Notes: a model not told the origin generated them from the sequence alone. Numbered from the stretch's first letter, positions 36,800-47,942 are shown. The stretch: 64,000 nucleotides of DNA from Arthrobacter sp. S39 (GCF_004320525.1 NZ_SIHX01000003.1:310001-374000), one strand, 5' to 3'. Made by a program: numbers and translations.

Positions 36800-38050
36800 G
36801 TGTACGAAATTGAGAATGTCCTCCGCGATTATGCCTGGGGATCCACGACGGCGATCGCAGGGCTCCTGGGCCGCCCCGAATCCGGCAGCCCGGAAGCCGA
36901 ACTTTGGATTGGCGCGCACCCGGACTCCCCCTCCGTCGCACGGCTGCCTGACGGCTCCATGGTGCCGCTGGACCAGCTGATTGCCGGCGATCCCGAGCAT
37001 TTCCTCGGCCCTGAATCGGTGGCCGGTTTTGGACCGCGGCTTCCGTTCCTCACCAAGATCCTCGCGGCAGCCCAGCCGCTTTCGCTCCAGGTCCACCCCA
37101 GCCTCGAGCAGGCTCGGGCCGGATTCGCCCGCGAAAATGGTGAAGGTGTCGCGGCGGACGCGGCCAACCGGAACTACCGCGATGACAACCACAAGCCTGA
37201 AATGATCTTTGCCCTCACGCCCTTTGAAGCGCTGTGCGGCTTCCGGCCTGCGGCTGAAACGCGCGGCATCCTGCTCCACCTGGCAGCCGCCTTCGACGCC
37301 GTCGAGGCCGACCGTCCGCCGCTGCTCACCGAACTCCTTGCCGACCTCGGTGAGGCTGACGAGGGCGCCGGGCTCCGGAGGGCCTTCGAGCGGCTGATCC
37401 CGGGCGGGCCCGCCGTTGCCGAGGCCACTGCGCTGGTGGCGGGCGTGCTCGTCTCCGGCGCCGCCCTTGAGCCGTACCGGTCCGAGCTGTCGACGGTGAT
37501 CAGCCTCAATGAGAAGTACCCTGGCGATCCCGGCGTGCTGATTTCGCTGCTGCTGAACCGGATTTCGCTGGCTCCGGGTGAAGCGGTGTACCTGCCTGCC
37601 GGCAACGTGCACGCCTACCTGCATGGCTTGGGCGTGGAGGTCATGGCTTCGTCCGACAACGTGCTCCGCGGCGGGCTGACCCCCAAGTTCATCGACGTCC
37701 CCGAACTCCTGCGCACCATCGAGTTCAAGCCGGTGGACGTGCCGATGCTGGCCCCCGAAATTTCCGGCCTCGGCCAGGAGCTCTACCAGCCGCCGTTCCG
37801 GGAATTCCAGCTGCAGCGGATCGAGCTGGCCCCGGGGGCGTCGCCCGTCCCGCTCGCCCAGTCCGGCGCAGCCGTGGTAATCGTGGTCGCGGGGTCCGTG
37901 TACCTGGACTCACCCAAGGGTGACCTGCAGCTGGGCCGGGGTGGCAGCGCCTTCCTGGCTGCCGCCGAGGCTCCCGTCAACGTCCACCCGGTCTCCGGGG
38001 CGGAAGCACCCGCGGTGGCGTTCGCCGTCACCACGTCGATGAGGGCCTGA
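36800..38050 (+). CDS. manA: Mannose-6-phosphate isomerase, type I
   Basis: 416-residue zinc isomerase interconverting fructose-6-phosphate and mannose-6-phosphate. Metal-binding segments PLSLQVHPS and DDNHKPEMIFAL are clear, as is YLPAGNVHAYLHG with the family catalytic arginine region LRGGLTPKFIDV. GTG 36800 begins the conserved VYEIENVLRDYAWGS; there is no strong Shine-Dalgarno. It provides precursors for mannose donors used by the protein mannosyltransferase and for cell-wall mannans. The femAB-like gene follows after 3 bp. Confidence 0.95.
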   Translation: MYEIENVLRDYAWGSTTAIAGLLGRPESGSPEAELWIGAHPDSPSVARLPDGSMVPLDQLIAGDPEHFLGPESVAGFGPRLPFLTKILAAAQPLSLQVHPSLEQARAGFARENGEGVAADAANRNYRDDNHKPEMIFALTPFEALCGFRPAAETRGILLHLAAAFDAVEADRPPLLTELLADLGEADEGAGLRRAFERLIPGGPAVAEATALVAGVLVSGAALEPYRSELSTVISLNEKYPGDPGVLISLLLNRISLAPGEAVYLPAGNVHAYLHGLGVEVMASSDNVLRGGLTPKFIDVPELLRTIEFKPVDVPMLAPEISGLGQELYQPPFREFQLQRIELAPGASPVPLAQSGAAVVIVVAGSVYLDSPKGDLQLGRGGSAFLAAAEAPVNVHPVSGAEAPAVAFAVTTSMRA

Positions 38051-38053
38051 CCG

Positions 38054-39022
38054 GTGGAGTATTTCCTCCAGACGCCCGCGTGGGCGGACGTCCAGTCATC
38101 CCTGGGCCGCGCAGTCCATCAGCAGTCCGGCCCCGGCTGGAGCTTCCTGGCAGTTGAAGAGACAAACCCCGCCGGCAAGGTGCTCTACGCGCCTTACGGC
38201 CCGGTGGCTTCTTCCCCTGGCGCGTTCGACGCCGCCCTGGCCGCCCTCGTGGAACTGGCCCGGTCCTGCGGTGCTGTGTTTGTCCGGATCGAACCGGTGG
38301 CTGCCGGGCTCGACCTTCCTTCTGCCGCGGACGACCTCCGGCGCCGTGGCCTGCAGCCGGCACCGAGCAACCCGCAACCAGAGCTGAGCTGGATCGTGGA
38401 CCTGGAGGGCGACTTCAAGGACGTTCTGGCCGCCATGAAGCCCGTCAACCGGAACCTCCACCGGAACATCCACAAAAAGGGTGTCACCTTCCGGTCGTCG
38501 CAGGACCCGGAGGACATCGGCATCCTGCTGGACTTCCTTCACATGACGGCCCGGCGGAACGGATTCAAGCCGCAGAGCGACGACTACCTGACCCGTGTGG
38601 CTGCCTCACTGATGCCGGCAGGCGCTGCCACCCTGTTCATAGCGGAACTGCACGGCGAGCCCATCGCCGCGGCCCTCGCCTACGACTCCGCGGACACCCG
38701 GACTTACGCCCACGCGGCCCTGGACGACGCCCACCGGAAGCTGAGCGCGGGCATTCCGCTCCTGGTGACGCTGATGGCCGACGCCAAGGAGCGTGGCCTG
38801 AAGCATGTGGACCTGTGGGGCGTGGCACCGGCTGACCAGCCCGACCACAAGTGGGCTGGCTTCACGGCATTCAAGAAGTCGTTCGGCGGCCGCGAAATCG
38901 CGTACCCCGGCGCCTGGGACCTCCCGGTGAAGAAGCTCCGGTACAACGCCTACCAGGTGGCGCGGCGGCTGCGCGACAAGCTCCGGCCCCTCCGCTCCCC
39001 CTCCGCGCGAACTGGCAGATAA
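38054..39022 (+). CDS. FemAB/FemX-like peptidoglycan interpeptide-bridge transferase
   Basis: 322 residues of the Fem/GNAT fold. FLQTPAWADVQSSLGRAV and the VNRNLHRNIHKKGV substrate segment, then HMTARRNGFKPQSDDYLTRV, ALAYDSADTRTYAHAALDD and VDLWGVAPADQPDHKWAGFTAFKKSFGG (in parts) match Fem transferases, which use aminoacyl-tRNA to build the side chain on lipid II. Micrococcaceae have A3/A4-type bridges, which fits. The last five codons (ARTGR, then TAA) lie inside the palindrome P1, so the C-terminus is set by that element. GTG 38054 is 3 bp after manA. Confidence 0.9.
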   Translation: MEYFLQTPAWADVQSSLGRAVHQQSGPGWSFLAVEETNPAGKVLYAPYGPVASSPGAFDAALAALVELARSCGAVFVRIEPVAAGLDLPSAADDLRRRGLQPAPSNPQPELSWIVDLEGDFKDVLAAMKPVNRNLHRNIHKKGVTFRSSQDPEDIGILLDFLHMTARRNGFKPQSDDYLTRVAASLMPAGAATLFIAELHGEPIAAALAYDSADTRTYAHAALDDAHRKLSAGIPLLVTLMADAKERGLKHVDLWGVAPADQPDHKWAGFTAFKKSFGGREIAYPGAWDLPVKKLRYNAYQVARRLRDKLRPLRSPSARTGR

Positions 39023-39064
39023 GACCCTCAAAATCGCTGTTTGGCGTCATCAGCTGCCGGTTCG
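39008..39064. repeat. 57 bp palindromic element P1
   Basis: Arms CGAACTGGCAG (39008-39018) and CTGCCGGTTCG (39054-39064) flank an imperfect centre. It holds the stop codons of both converging genes: TAA of the FemAB-like gene in the left arm, TGA of the DUF559 gene in the right. It is 57 bp long, as is P2 at 40068-40124, and matches it at 39 of 57 positions, with the arms nearly identical. It may also act as a bidirectional terminator. Confidence 0.8.
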
Positions 39065-40000
39065 TTCGCAGAGGGCTCGGCTGGAAGAACTGCTCAGCAC
39101 TGCTCTGACCTTTTCGACGACGAACGGCCGCTCCCCCTCCAGATCACCCTGCTGCACGCGAAGCTCCCGCCAGCCCAGACTTTCTGTCAGGCTCTGCCGC
39201 TTGATGTCGCGCCGGTACTGGTCGGGATCACCATGGTGGGCGCCGTCGTACTGAAGGGACAATCGCTGGTCCGGGTAGGCTGCGTCGGGCCAGACGACGG
39301 GGTGGCCCAGTCCGTTGCGGAGCACAACATTCAGTGCCGGTTCGGGAAGCCCTGCCTGCACCAGTGCCAGCCGCATCATAGTCTCGGGTGCGGAGTCCGA
39401 CCCAACCCGGATCAGGTCAAGGGCCAGCCGGGCGATCTTCACTCCGCGCATTCCCGGGTGTTGGCCTACGATTTCTTTCAGGTCGGCGACTGTTGCCAGC
39501 GGTTTCCGCGGCACTGGGAACTCATCGCCGTGGCTGACAACGATGGAGTCACCAGCCGCAACAAGCTCGCTGAGACTGAGACGCGCAGCAAGGTCGAGCC
39601 ACGTACGGGCAGGCGAGGTGAGCCGAACGCCGTCGAACGATATGACCTCACCGGGCTTGAACGATAACTGGTGTCCCACAACATTCCGGCGGCGCGGCTT
39701 ACAGCCGTCGGAGGGGCGGGCTATGTGGATCTTCCAGTCCTGCTCCAACCATGCGGGCAGGCAGATACCGCAGATCCGCGCAGCGCTGCAATGCGTCAGG
39801 ACACACCTTGGGTCGAGCCGGGTGTAGGCCCGGACGTTTTCTGCCACACTCCCGGTGCCGTGAAGCGGTACTCTGATGCCGCGCGATGGCGTGAATATGC
39901 CGGCGCGGCTCAACTGTCTCCGGCTGAGGCCGAGGGCATCCGCATCGACAACAAGAAATGATCCAGGTGGGAGCTGGGGAGGCATCGGAATCCGGGACAT
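39050..40000 (-). CDS. AbiEi-like N-terminus with DUF559 endonuclease-like domain
   Basis: 316 residues. The first 130 match the AbiEi-type antitoxin-like winged helix region found at the front of many actinobacterial DUF559 proteins (RRQLSRAGIFTPSRGIRVPL, AARICGICLPAW). Residues 200-290 are a DUF559, Vsr-like PD-(D/E)XK fold: Glu206 in SAPETMMR, Asp239 in WPDAAYPDQR, then SLQYDGAHH and GWRELRVQ. The position usually held by Glu before YDG is Gln250 here, so nuclease activity is uncertain. No partner toxin gene is adjacent. It is a single gene flanked by palindromes P1 (overlapping its 3' end) and P2 (68 bp upstream). The tail CERTGS is encoded by P1. Confidence 0.8.
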   Translation of the reverse strand: MSRIPMPPQLPPGSFLVVDADALGLSRRQLSRAGIFTPSRGIRVPLHGTGSVAENVRAYTRLDPRCVLTHCSAARICGICLPAWLEQDWKIHIARPSDGCKPRRRNVVGHQLSFKPGEVISFDGVRLTSPARTWLDLAARLSLSELVAAGDSIVVSHGDEFPVPRKPLATVADLKEIVGQHPGMRGVKIARLALDLIRVGSDSAPETMMRLALVQAGLPEPALNVVLRNGLGHPVVWPDAAYPDQRLSLQYDGAHHGDPDQYRRDIKRQSLTESLGWRELRVQQGDLEGERPFVVEKVRAVLSSSSSRALCERTGS

Positions 40001-40065
40001 GCTCTAGTGTGGACCGTTCTGGACTGCCGGTTTCAGTTATCCACAGGATGATTTGGTTCCTTAAA

Positions 40066-40126
40066 CGCGAACTGGCAGCTAATGCCGCCAAATCGGGGAT
40101 TTGAGCGTATTAGCTGCCAGTTCGCG
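40066..40126. repeat. 61 bp palindromic element P2
   Basis: Perfect outer arms CGCGAACTGGCAGCTAAT and ATTAGCTGCCAGTTCGCG (40066-40083 and 40109-40126), plus an inner hairpin CAAATC-ggg-GATTTG (40089-40103). It lies between the 3' end of glpX (40156) and the start of the DUF559 gene (40000). Its 57 bp core matches P1. Both strands contain CGA-ACT-GGC-AGC-TAA in the frame used as a gene end at P1. Confidence 0.85.
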
Positions 40127-40155
40127 CGTCCTCGGAGCGGCGCGGCGCGAAGAAC

Positions 40156-41193
40156 CTAGTTCTTGCGGGCGTAGCCTTCCCACTTGCTGGCCTGGTGCTC
40201 GCCGTCAACAAAGCGGATGGTGCCGGACTTGGAGCGCATCACGATGGACTGGGTGAGTACCTTGTCCTTGGAGTAGCGGACGCCCTTGAGGAGGTCGCCG
40301 TCGGTGATGCCCGTAGCCGCGAAGTAGCAGTTGTCACTGGACACCAGGTCGTTGGTGGACAGCACGCGGTCCAGGTCGTGTCCGGCGTCGATGGCCTTCT
40401 GCTTCTCATCATCCGAGGTGGGCCACAGGCGGCCCTGGATAACGCCGCCCAAAGACTTGATGGCACAGGCGGCCACGATGCCTTCGGGGGTGCCGCCGAT
40501 GCCCATGAGGGCGTCAACGCCGGTTCCGGAGCGGGCCGCGGCGATGGCGCCCGCGACGTCGCCGTCCATGATGAACTTGGTGCGCGCACCGGCTTCGCGG
40601 ATTTCTTCGACCAGCGGGCGGTGGCGGTCACGGTCAAGGATCATGACGTTGAGCTGGTTGACCTTCACGCCCTTCGCCTTGGCGATGAGGTGCAGGTTCT
40701 GCTTGACCGGTAAACGCAGGTCAACCATGTCGGCGGCTTCGGGTCCGGTGACCAGTTTCTCCATGTAGAACACGGCGGAGGGGTCGAACATTGAGCCGCG
40801 TTCGGCCACGGCCAGGACCGCGAGGGCGTTGTTGATGCCGAGTGCAGTCAGGCGGGTACCGTCGATGGGGTCGACTGCGACGTCGCATTCCGGGCCGGTG
40901 CCGTCGCCTACGTGCTCGCCGTTGAACAGCATCGGGGCTTCGTCTTTTTCGCCTTCGCCGATAACCACAACGCCGTTGAAGTGGACCGTGTGAAGGAAGG
41001 AGCGCATGGCGTCAACGGCAGCGCCGTCGGCCTTGTTCTTGTCGCCGAAGCCAACCCAGTGGCCACCGGCGATGGCCGCTGCCTCGGTGACGCGAACAAG
41101 TTCAAGGGCAAGGTTGCGGTCAGGCTCGTCGATCCCCACAGCCAGGGACGGCGAAATCGTGGAGTACTGCTGGGTCATAGGCGCTGGTGACAC
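40156..41193 (-). CDS. glpX: Class II fructose-1,6-bisphosphatase
   Basis: 345 residues, lithium-sensitive phosphatase fold. GDKNKADGAAVDAM, VVIGEGEKDEAPML, DVAVDPIDGTRLTALG and GIGGTPEGIVAACA (metal, substrate and phosphate contacts) are all intact. It is probably the main gluconeogenic FBPase, since GlpX is the only class known in many actinobacteria. GTG 41193 has GAGG upstream; ATG 41178 is an alternative. It diverges from DUF4245 as in Mycobacterium tuberculosis (Rv1099c/Rv1100). Confidence 0.95.
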   Translation of the reverse strand: MSPAPMTQQYSTISPSLAVGIDEPDRNLALELVRVTEAAAIAGGHWVGFGDKNKADGAAVDAMRSFLHTVHFNGVVVIGEGEKDEAPMLFNGEHVGDGTGPECDVAVDPIDGTRLTALGINNALAVLAVAERGSMFDPSAVFYMEKLVTGPEAADMVDLRLPVKQNLHLIAKAKGVKVNQLNVMILDRDRHRPLVEEIREAGARTKFIMDGDVAGAIAAARSGTGVDALMGIGGTPEGIVAACAIKSLGGVIQGRLWPTSDDEKQKAIDAGHDLDRVLSTNDLVSSDNCYFAATGITDGDLLKGVRYSKDKVLTQSIVMRSKSGTIRFVDGEHQASKWEGYARKN

Positions 41194-41407
41194 GTGAACC
41201 TCTTCTTCGAGTGGCGATCATTGGACCCGTTCCACCGCTTGAGGCGGATACGGTGATTCCTCTGCTTCCGATCATAGTCGCGGCGCCGCCCTCCCGGCAT
41301 GGCATGACGCGGGCCCGCAATGTGCAGGACGGAACGGGGGCAGCCTTCGCTGCCGCCCCGAGTGTGAGTTGGAGGCCTGCATGGGCGACTATAGAGGGGT
41401 GAGTGAT

Positions 41408-42088
41408 ATGCAGGAAAAGACCAGCCCGGGCCAGGACGCTTCCGGTTCCGGGAGCGCAGGCCAGGCCCCGGATGCCGCGGAGCAGCAGCCCGTGAAGCCC
41501 GTAATCCCGGCGGCAGCGGCCAAACGCGCCAACGCATCGGTCATGGGCATGATCATTGCCCTGGTCGTCAGCATCGCGGCCTTCCTGCCGATCGTCCTGA
41601 TGAACCCGTTCCCGAAAAGTGAAGGCTTCCGGCCGGACATCGATGTGAGCGCTGTGGCCCGGAACGCCACGGATGTGGCAGGATTCACACCCGTCGCGCC
41701 GGAGACCGGCGACACATTCACGTCCAACTACGCCCGATGGGAGTCGGGCAGCGGCACCGGCGTCCCCACCTGGGAAGTGGGTTACCTCACACCCAACGAC
41801 TCCTTCATCGGACTGGTCCAGACCCGGCTGGCCAATCCCACCTGGCTCCTCCAGGAGACAGGAAACGCACCCGTCACGGGATCCCGCAATGCGGGAGGTC
41901 AGGAATGGGAGCTTCGGGATTCTGGCAAGGGCAACCGGAGCATGGTGCTGAACTACCGGGGCACCACCGTCATCCTCTCCGGGCCCGCCAAACTGGACGA
42001 GTTCGCGGTACTGGCGGACGCCGTCGTGAAGTCACTGGAAAGTAACCCGGCCGCCACAGTTTCACCGTCGGCCACACCTTCGCCGTAA
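41408..42088 (+). CDS. DUF4245 family membrane-anchored protein
   Basis: 226 residues: an N-terminal Gln/Ala/Pro-rich cytoplasmic part, one membrane anchor (VMGMIIALVVSIAAFLPIVL), then an exterior domain with the family pattern VAGFTPVAPE, YARWESGSGTGVPTWEVGYL, FIGLVQT and a Thr/Pro/Ser tail. Function is unknown. The start is between GTG 41399 and ATG 41408; TATAGA at 41390 supports the ATG as near-leaderless. Its stop codon forms part of the -10 box of the following carbonic anhydrase gene. Confidence 0.85.
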   Translation: MQEKTSPGQDASGSGSAGQAPDAAEQQPVKPVIPAAAAKRANASVMGMIIALVVSIAAFLPIVLMNPFPKSEGFRPDIDVSAVARNATDVAGFTPVAPETGDTFTSNYARWESGSGTGVPTWEVGYLTPNDSFIGLVQTRLANPTWLLQETGNAPVTGSRNAGGQEWELRDSGKGNRSMVLNYRGTTVILSGPAKLDEFAVLADAVVKSLESNPAATVSPSATPSP

Positions 42089-42091
42089 AGT
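42086..42091 (+). promoter_or_regulatory. Leaderless -10 box of the carbonic anhydrase gene
   Basis: TAAAGT, spacer AACCCC, then GTG 42098. Its first three bases are the stop codon of the DUF4245 gene. Confidence 0.6.
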
Positions 42092-42097
42092 AACCCC

Positions 42098-42712
42098 GTG
42101 GCTACTTACCTGACTCCTGCCCTTGCCTGGCGCCGCATGCGCGAAGGCAACGAACGCTTCGTCGCCGGCGAATCCTCGCACCCGAACCAGGACGCGTCCC
42201 GCCGGTCCTCGCTCGTGGAGAACCAGCACCCGTTCGCCGTGATCTTCGGCTGCTCGGACTCACGGCTCGCCGCAGAGATCATCTTCGACCTGGGACTGGG
42301 GGACGCCTTTGTGGTGCGTACCGCCGGCCAGGTGATCGACGACGCCGTCCTCGGCTCGCTCGAGTACAGCGTGGGTGTGCTGGGGGTACCGCTGATCGTG
42401 GTCCTCGGGCACGACAGCTGCGGCGCCGTCAGCGCCACCAAGACCGCCGTCGAAACCGGGCAGATGCCGGCCGGCTTCATCCGGGACCTGGTTGAACGGA
42501 TCACCCCCTCGGTCCTGACGTCCATCCGGAATAACCAGCACGAGGTCAACGACATGGTGGTGGAGCACGTCAAGCAGACGTCCCAGCGCCTGGTGGACAG
42601 CTCGCGTGTGATTTCCGCCGCAATCGAGGACGGCCGTGCCGCCGTGATCGGCCTCTCCTACAGCCTGGCGGAGGGCCGCGCGAACGTGGTTTCCGGCATC
42701 GGCGAGGTTTAG
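42098..42712 (+). CDS. Beta-class carbonic anhydrase
   Basis: 204 residues. Zinc ligands are in FGCSDSRL and VLGHDSCGAV (Cys-Asp-Ser-Arg dyad and His-x2-Cys), the beta-class active site. It hydrates CO2 to bicarbonate, used by carboxylating enzymes such as PurE/PurK-type steps and anaplerotic carboxylases. GTG 42098 has a leaderless box. It lies between DUF4245 and fumC on the same strand. Confidence 0.94.
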   Translation: MATYLTPALAWRRMREGNERFVAGESSHPNQDASRRSSLVENQHPFAVIFGCSDSRLAAEIIFDLGLGDAFVVRTAGQVIDDAVLGSLEYSVGVLGVPLIVVLGHDSCGAVSATKTAVETGQMPAGFIRDLVERITPSVLTSIRNNQHEVNDMVVEHVKQTSQRLVDSSRVISAAIEDGRAAVIGLSYSLAEGRANVVSGIGEV

Positions 42713-42776
42713 GCCCGGCCCGGAGCAGCACCCGTAGCATGCGGTTCACGGTTTTAGCCCCGGCGGCCAATCGCCC

Positions 42777-42782
42777 TAAGCT
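42777..42782 (+). promoter_or_regulatory. Leaderless -10 box of fumC
   Basis: TAAGCT, spacer AGCCCC, then ATG 42789. Confidence 0.6.
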
Positions 42783-42788
42783 AGCCCC

Positions 42789-44210
42789 ATGACTTCCACT
42801 GAAGAATTCCGCATTGAACATGACACGATGGGCGAAGTCCGCGTCCCCGTGAACGCCCTGTACCGTGCACAGACGCAGCGTGCAGTTGAAAACTTCCCGA
42901 TCTCCGGCAAAACCCTGGAACGCGCCCACATCGAAGCCCTCGCCCGGGTCAAGAAGGCAGCCGCCCAGGCCAACGCGGAACTTGGAGTGCTCGACGGCGA
43001 GCTCGCCAAGGCCATCGCGGATGCCGCCGATGAGGTAGCTGCAGGCAAGTACGACGGCGACTTCCCCATCGACGTTTTCCAGACCGGCTCCGGCACGTCC
43101 TCGAACATGAACACCAACGAGGTCATCGCCGAACTCGCCACCCGCGCGCTCAGGGCGGCAGGCAGCGACAAGGTGGTGCACCCGAACGACCACGTCAACG
43201 CCTCCCAGTCCTCCAACGACGTCTTCCCCACCTCGGTCCACGTCGCAGCCACCTCGGCCCTGATCAACGACCTCATCCCGGCCCTCGGCTACCTGGCCGA
43301 GTCCCTGGAGCGCAAGGCCGTCGAGTTCAAAGACGTGGTCAAGTCCGGCCGCACGCACCTCATGGACGCCACTCCGGTCACACTCGGCCAGGAGTTTGGC
43401 GGCTACGCCGCCCAGGTCCGCTACGGCATTGAGCGCATCAACGCCTCACTCCCCCGCGTTGCTGAAGTTCCCCTCGGCGGCACGGCTGTGGGCACCGGCA
43501 TCAACACCCCCGCCGGGTTCCCGGAGCGCGTCATCGAACTGCTTGCCACCGACACCGGCCTGCCGCTGACTGAAGCCCGTGACCACTTCGAGGCCCAGGC
43601 CAACCGCGACGGCCTGATCGAAGCGTCCAGCCAGCTGCGCAACATCGCGATCTCCTTCATGAAGATCAACAACGACCTCCGCTGGATGGGCTCCGGCCCC
43701 AACACGGGCCTGGGTGAAATCGCGATCCCGGACCTGCAGCCGGGCTCGTCGATCATGCCGGGCAAGGTCAACCCCGTCATCTGTGAGGCCTCCATCATGG
43801 TGTGCGCGCAGGTCATCGGCAACGACACCGCCATCGCATGGTCGGGCACCAACGGCGCCTTCGAGCTGAACGTCGGCATCCCGGTGATGGCCGCCAACCT
43901 GCTCGAGTCCGTCCGCCTGCTGGCCAACACCAGCCGCGTCATGGCGGACAAGATGATCGACGGCATCACCGCGAACGTGGAGCGCGCCCGCTTCCTCGCC
44001 GAAGCATCGCCGTCCATCGTCACCCCGCTGAACAAGTACATCGGCTACGAAAACGCCGCGAAGATCGCCAAGAAGGCCGTCGCCGAGGGCCTCACCATCC
44101 GTGAGACCGTCATCGCCATGGGCTTCCTGGAACGCGGCGAGGTCACCGAAGAGCAGCTGGACACCGCACTGGACGTTATGTCCATGACGCGCCCGCCGCA
44201 CAAGGCCTAG
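42789..44210 (+). CDS. fumC: Fumarate hydratase, class II
   Basis: 473-residue iron-independent fumarase of the TCA cycle. Signatures [54 protein letters not shown] and [15 protein letters not shown] are complete; the loop serine is in [11 protein letters not shown] 42789 has a leaderless box. A strong hairpin terminator follows at 44225. Proximity to glpX and DUF4245 matches the mycobacterial gene neighbourhood. Confidence 0.97.
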   Translation: MTSTEEFRIEHDTMGEVRVPVNALYRAQTQRAVENFPISGKTLERAHIEALARVKKAAAQANAELGVLDGELAKAIADAADEVAAGKYDGDFPIDVFQTGSGTSSNMNTNEVIAELATRALRAAGSDKVVHPNDHVNASQSSNDVFPTSVHVAATSALINDLIPALGYLAESLERKAVEFKDVVKSGRTHLMDATPVTLGQEFGGYAAQVRYGIERINASLPRVAEVPLGGTAVGTGINTPAGFPERVIELLATDTGLPLTEARDHFEAQANRDGLIEASSQLRNIAISFMKINNDLRWMGSGPNTGLGEIAIPDLQPGSSIMPGKVNPVICEASIMVCAQVIGNDTAIAWSGTNGAFELNVGIPVMAANLLESVRLLANTSRVMADKMIDGITANVERARFLAEASPSIVTPLNKYIGYENAAKIAKKAVAEGLTIRETVIAMGFLERGEVTEEQLDTALDVMSMTRPPHKA

Positions 44211-44224
44211 ATAAAGCACGACGG

Positions 44225-44262
44225 CGGCCGCCCACCTTCATCACGAAGGTGGGCGGCCGTTT
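44225..44262 (+). terminator. fumC terminator hairpin
   Basis: A 15 bp perfect stem (CGGCCGCCCACCTTC and its complement) with loop ATCAC and a short TTT after it, 15 bp past the fumC stop. Confidence 0.85.
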
Positions 44263-44332
44263 GGCGTTAAGGCAGTCGTTAGCAGCAAGGGCGCCAAGTG
44301 TACGTTCGCGCAGTTCCCAGCCACAGGTAAAC

Positions 44333-44357
44333 TTGCACTAATTTAGATTCAGTGCAA
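44333..44357. promoter_or_regulatory. TetR operator overlapping the promoter
   Basis: TTGCACT and AGTGCAA are perfect inverted 7 bp arms 11 bp apart. The left arm contains a -35-like TTGCAC; AAAACT, 17 bp on, begins in the right arm and lies seven bases before GTG 44369. Repressor binding here would block the promoter of its own operon. Confidence 0.65.
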
Positions 44358-44368
44358 AACTTTACTTT

Positions 44369-46743
<2,375 letters not shown>

Positions 46744-46776
46744 CCGCCGTCGTACGGCAGTAAGCCAAAAAAGCCT

Positions 46777-46815
46777 GCAGGGGCGCCGCAATCTTGGGGG
46801 TTGCGGTGCCCCTGC
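46777..46815 (-). terminator. Convergent terminator, MFS / NUDIX
   Basis: GCAGGGGCGCCGCAA pairs with TTGCGGTGCCCCTGC (one wobble). On the minus strand the stem is followed by a run of six T, a canonical rho-independent terminator for the NUDIX gene. Confidence 0.85.
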
Positions 46816-46842
46816 GGCATGTCGCCGAACTGCTGTTTCCGG

Positions 46843-47313
46843 TCACGGCTCGAAGTGGGCCGCCTCCTCCGGGGACAAAGCACGGCGGATGCTTGTGAGA
46901 TGACCCGGCATGAGTTCCGGCAGGCCGTCCAGGCTGAACCATCCGACCTCCAGCGACTCGTCGTCGTTGACGCGTGCCGTGCCTGAGACGTAGCGGCAGC
47001 GGAACACCACGTCCAGGAATTCGCAGACGTCACCGTTGGGATAGGTGAACGGTCCGACCGTGCCCACCGAGACAACCCGTTCAGCCTCCGCCACCACTGC
47101 GGTTTCCTCGAAGATTTCACGGACAAGTCCCCGGGCCGGCTCTTCGCCGGGGTCGAGCATGCCGCTGACGAGTGCCCAGTGGCCGTTGTCGACACGGCGC
47201 CCCAGGAGAACACGGCCGGAATCGTCAAGGACCACTCCGCGGACGCCGGGCAGCCACAGCGGGTCATGGCCGATTTTCTCGCGGAGCTTGAGTATGTAGT
47301 CAGGAGCAGGCAT
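46843..47313 (-). CDS. NUDIX hydrolase
   Basis: 156 residues. The Nudix box reads GMLDPGEEPARGLVREIFEE followed by TAV, complete in the catalytic REIFEE glutamates, with the last glycine of the consensus changed to alanine. It hydrolyses a nucleoside diphosphate linked to an unknown moiety. The ATG at 47313 follows TAGGCT by six bases (47320-47325), a leaderless start. A terminator with six T lies downstream. Confidence 0.9.
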   Translation of the reverse strand: MPAPDYILKLREKIGHDPLWLPGVRGVVLDDSGRVLLGRRVDNGHWALVSGMLDPGEEPARGLVREIFEETAVVAEAERVVSVGTVGPFTYPNGDVCEFLDVVFRCRYVSGTARVNDDESLEVGWFSLDGLPELMPGHLTSIRRALSPEEAAHFEP

Positions 47314-47319
47314 TTTTCC

Positions 47320-47325
47320 AGCCTA
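47320..47325 (-). promoter_or_regulatory. Leaderless -10 box of the NUDIX gene
   Basis: TAGGCT, spacer GGAAAA, then ATG 47313. Confidence 0.6.
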
Positions 47326-47377
47326 TCGGCTGACGGCGGCGCTGGCCGGGCGGACCCGGCACGGCATGCGGACCGGG

Positions 47378-47935
47378 TCAGGCCGGCAGCAGCATCGCGG
47401 CGGCCGCGCCCGCCAACATAAACGGACCGAACGGGATGGATGATTTCAGTGTTCCCCGGCGGGCTGCCAGCAGGGCCAGGCTCCACAGGCCGCCCAGCAG
47501 GAACGCCCCAAAAGTCGCGGCAAAAACATGTGTCCAGCCCAGATATCCGAGATACATGCCCAGGACGCCTGCCAGCTTGACATCGCCGAAACCCATGCCG
47601 GGCGGATAGGCCAGCCGGAGCACAAAATAGAAGGCCCACAGGACCGCTCCCCCGGCGATGATGCGCAGGGCCGGGACCCCGAACAGGGCCGCAGCGCCAT
47701 CCGGCCCGGCCGGCAGTGTCCAGGCCCCGGTCACCGCCGGAACAACCGCAGCGGCAGCCAGCAGGACGCCGGCGACGGCGTAGGACGGAAAGACGATCCG
47801 GTTGGGCAACAGGTGATGGCGTACGTCAATAATGGTGAGCCGGACAGCGATCACCGCAAAATACGCGCACGCCGCCAGGACCAGCCAGAAGGCCAGCGGG
47901 GCTGCTTCCCAAAGTTCGTCCAGTCGTCGGATCAC
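47378..47935 (-). CDS. A24-family prepilin peptidase (short form)
   Basis: 185 residues from GTG 47935 (leaderless TAGCAT seven bases upstream); ATG 48004 would add 23 residues and overlap the divergent gene. It has about six hydrophobic segments and the aspartyl-protease pair of the A24 family: Asp in RLTIIDVRHHLLPN and Asp in GMGFGDVKLAG. The N-terminal methyltransferase domain of full-length PilD is absent, as in actinobacterial forms. No type IV pilus or Tad genes are nearby, so its substrate must be encoded elsewhere. Confidence 0.85.
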   Translation of the reverse strand: MIRRLDELWEAAPLAFWLVLAACAYFAVIAVRLTIIDVRHHLLPNRIVFPSYAVAGVLLAAAAVVPAVTGAWTLPAGPDGAAALFGVPALRIIAGGAVLWAFYFVLRLAYPPGMGFGDVKLAGVLGMYLGYLGWTHVFAATFGAFLLGGLWSLALLAARRGTLKSSIPFGPFMLAGAAAAMLLPA

Positions 47936-47942
47936 TCCTCGG

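Noticed and set aside
39050..40000. A classical AbiEi/AbiEii toxin-antitoxin pair
   Set aside because: The N-terminal part resembles AbiEi, but there is no nucleotidyltransferase toxin gene beside it; the neighbours are femAB-like and glpX.
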